From positions 1,841,501 through 1,905,500 of the forward strand of contig NZ_JADALJ010000001.1 in the NCBI RefSeq assembly GCF_014876185.1: a DNA stretch of 64,000 nucleotides. Direction: 5' to 3'. This DNA comes from Rufibacter sp. LB8 (GTDB lineage Bacteria > Bacteroidota > Bacteroidia > Cytophagales > Hymenobacteraceae). The notes below the pieces were generated by a model. The model ran no database searches and was not told the DNA's origin. It was given only the letters and a program-made list of their open reading frames with translations. The translations under genes and the position numbers were made by a program. Shown piece after piece: positions 63,192-64,000 of the stretch; position 1 is the stretch's first letter, and each line of letters begins with the position of its first letter.

Positions 63192-64000
63192 TTAATCCAG
63201 TTTGGCCAATTCGTCTTTCACAAAATCTACCAGGTTCTGAATGTACTCCGGTGAGAAATCAAAACGGATGCCGGCGGCAGCGTAGATTTCACTGATGGTG
63301 GCGGTGTAGCCCAGGCTCAGGGCATCTTTGTAACCTTGCAGCGCGGCAACGGGTTCTTCTTTGTAACGCTTCCAGACGGCAATGGCGCCTAGTTGGGCCA
63401 TGGCGTATTCCACGTAGTAGAAAGGCACTTCATAGAGGTGCAGTTGCTTCTGCCAGATGTACGGTTTCAAGTGCTCCAATCCCGACCAGTCCACTTCCTG
63501 CAGGTTGAATTCCTCAAAAATACGCACCCAGTTCTGGTGGCGTTCTTCTACCGAGTGATTCGGGTTTTCATACACCCAGTGCTGGAATTTATCAATGGTG
63601 GCCACCCACGGAAACGTCTCCAAAACGCCTTCTAAATGCTGACGTTTGGCGCGCACCAGGTCCTGCTGATTCGGGAAGAATACATCCCAATGGTCCAGCG
63701 TGAGCAATTCCATGGACATAGACGCCAATTCTGCCACTTCAGACGGTGGGTGTTTGGCAGAATTCAAGGGCAACTCACGGGTTAAGAAAGAATGCACGGC
63801 GTGGCCGCCTTCATGCAGCAAAGTCACCACATCGCGCAGCGAAGAAGTGGCATTCATGAAGATAAACGGCACGCCAATTTCATCTAGTGGGTAATTATAA
63901 CCGCCCGGCGCTTTCCCTTTTCTTGATTCCAAATCCAGATGGCCCATTTCGCGCATGGTCACCAGACAGTCGCCTAAGAATGAGTCTAAGTGGTAGAAAA
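63192..64000 (-). CDS. M3-family oligoendopeptidase, C-terminal part (truncated by window edge)
   Basis: The minus-strand frame stays open to the last base, so this is a partial gene. At least 269 residues are visible, with the catalytic zinc motif HEGGHAVH about 60 residues in, preceded by GKAPGGYNYPLDEIGVPFIFMN. Then come PPSEVAELASMSMELL (Glu ligand region) and a C-terminal helical region with YEVPFYYVEYAMAQLGAIAVW. M3 oligopeptidases are usually about 570-600 residues, so roughly half is missing. They are cytosolic peptide-trimming enzymes. Confidence 0.92.
   Translation of the reverse strand, partial: FYHLDSFLGDCLVTMREMGHLDLESRKGKAPGGYNYPLDEIGVPFIFMNATSSLRDVVTLLHEGGHAVHSFLTRELPLNSAKHPPSEVAELASMSMELLTLDHWDVFFPNQQDLVRAKRQHLEGVLETFPWVATIDKFQHWVYENPNHSVEERHQNWVRIFEEFNLQEVDWSGLEHLKPYIWQKQLHLYEVPFYYVEYAMAQLGAIAVWKRYKEEPVAALQGYKDALSLGYTATISEIYAAAGIRFDFSPEYIQNLVDFVKDELAKLD

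Overview
The window looks like a chromosomal segment of a Bacteroidota bacterium, most likely order Cytophagales, family Hymenobacteraceae (Rufibacter-like). This is inferred from type IX secretion C-terminal sorting domains, a PorP/SprF protein, TAnnTTTG -7 promoter boxes, a BlaI/BlaR1 pair next to a TonB-dependent receptor, and moderate GC outside one AT-rich island. No plasmid, phage or insertion-sequence gene was found. Almost all genes are housekeeping or environmental-lifestyle genes.

Layout. 0.2-2.6 kb: a thioesterase and a LytS/LytTR two-component pair. 2.7-5.9 kb: a molybdenum hydroxylase (2Fe-2S subunit, Mo subunit, cytochrome c). 6-8.7 kb: a chromate-type transporter and an unknown protein. 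8.9-13.8 kb: BlaI, a BlaR1-like M56 protease and a TonB-dependent receptor. 14.1-22.1 kb: a PAS kinase, tRNA-Ser, YihY, a thioesterase, MltG, TsaC, a lipid A acyltransferase and a flavin oxidoreductase. 22.1-23.2 kb: a gene-free island of structured repeats. 23.2-31.7 kb: WbqC, ClpC, an acyl-CoA carboxylase, M42 peptidase, GNAT, a STAS-like protein and a metal receptor. 31.7-38.6 kb: a DUF4142 lipoprotein, aroA-aroB, a secreted GH5 enzyme and DAHP synthase/chorismate mutase. 38.7-46.3 kb: proline dehydrogenase, a Thr-rich lipoprotein, an ECF sigma factor followed by a membrane-anchored protease, a stress protein, TonB and Prc. 46.7-53 kb: PorP/SprF, gamma-glutamyltransferase and a 1111-residue secreted nuclease-like protein. 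53.4-58 kb: RlmD, a conserved hypothetical, an AT-rich two-gene cassette, a small membrane protein and ThiL. 58.2-62.7 kb: a TetR regulator with paaABCD and a lipoprotein. 63.2 kb to the end: a truncated M3 peptidase.

The most striking feature is a family of about 40-bp near-perfect palindromes with the arm CCGTTTTCGGGCTCATTTC. I count 34 full or decayed copies in 64 kb. About twenty begin or end within 40 nt downstream of a stop codon. Several copies carry matched changes in both arms. One copy is embedded in the aroA reading frame and one abuts the likely start of aroB. A second pattern is that several genes have the -7 promoter box immediately before the start codon, which predicts leaderless or nearly leaderless mRNAs.

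The best candidates for unusual biology are the palindrome family, the ECF sigma factor paired with a protein joining an anti-sigma-like cytoplasmic segment to a periplasmic serine protease, the BlaI/BlaR1-like/TonB-receptor module without a penicillin sensor, and the AT-rich cassette at 55.4-56.5 kb.
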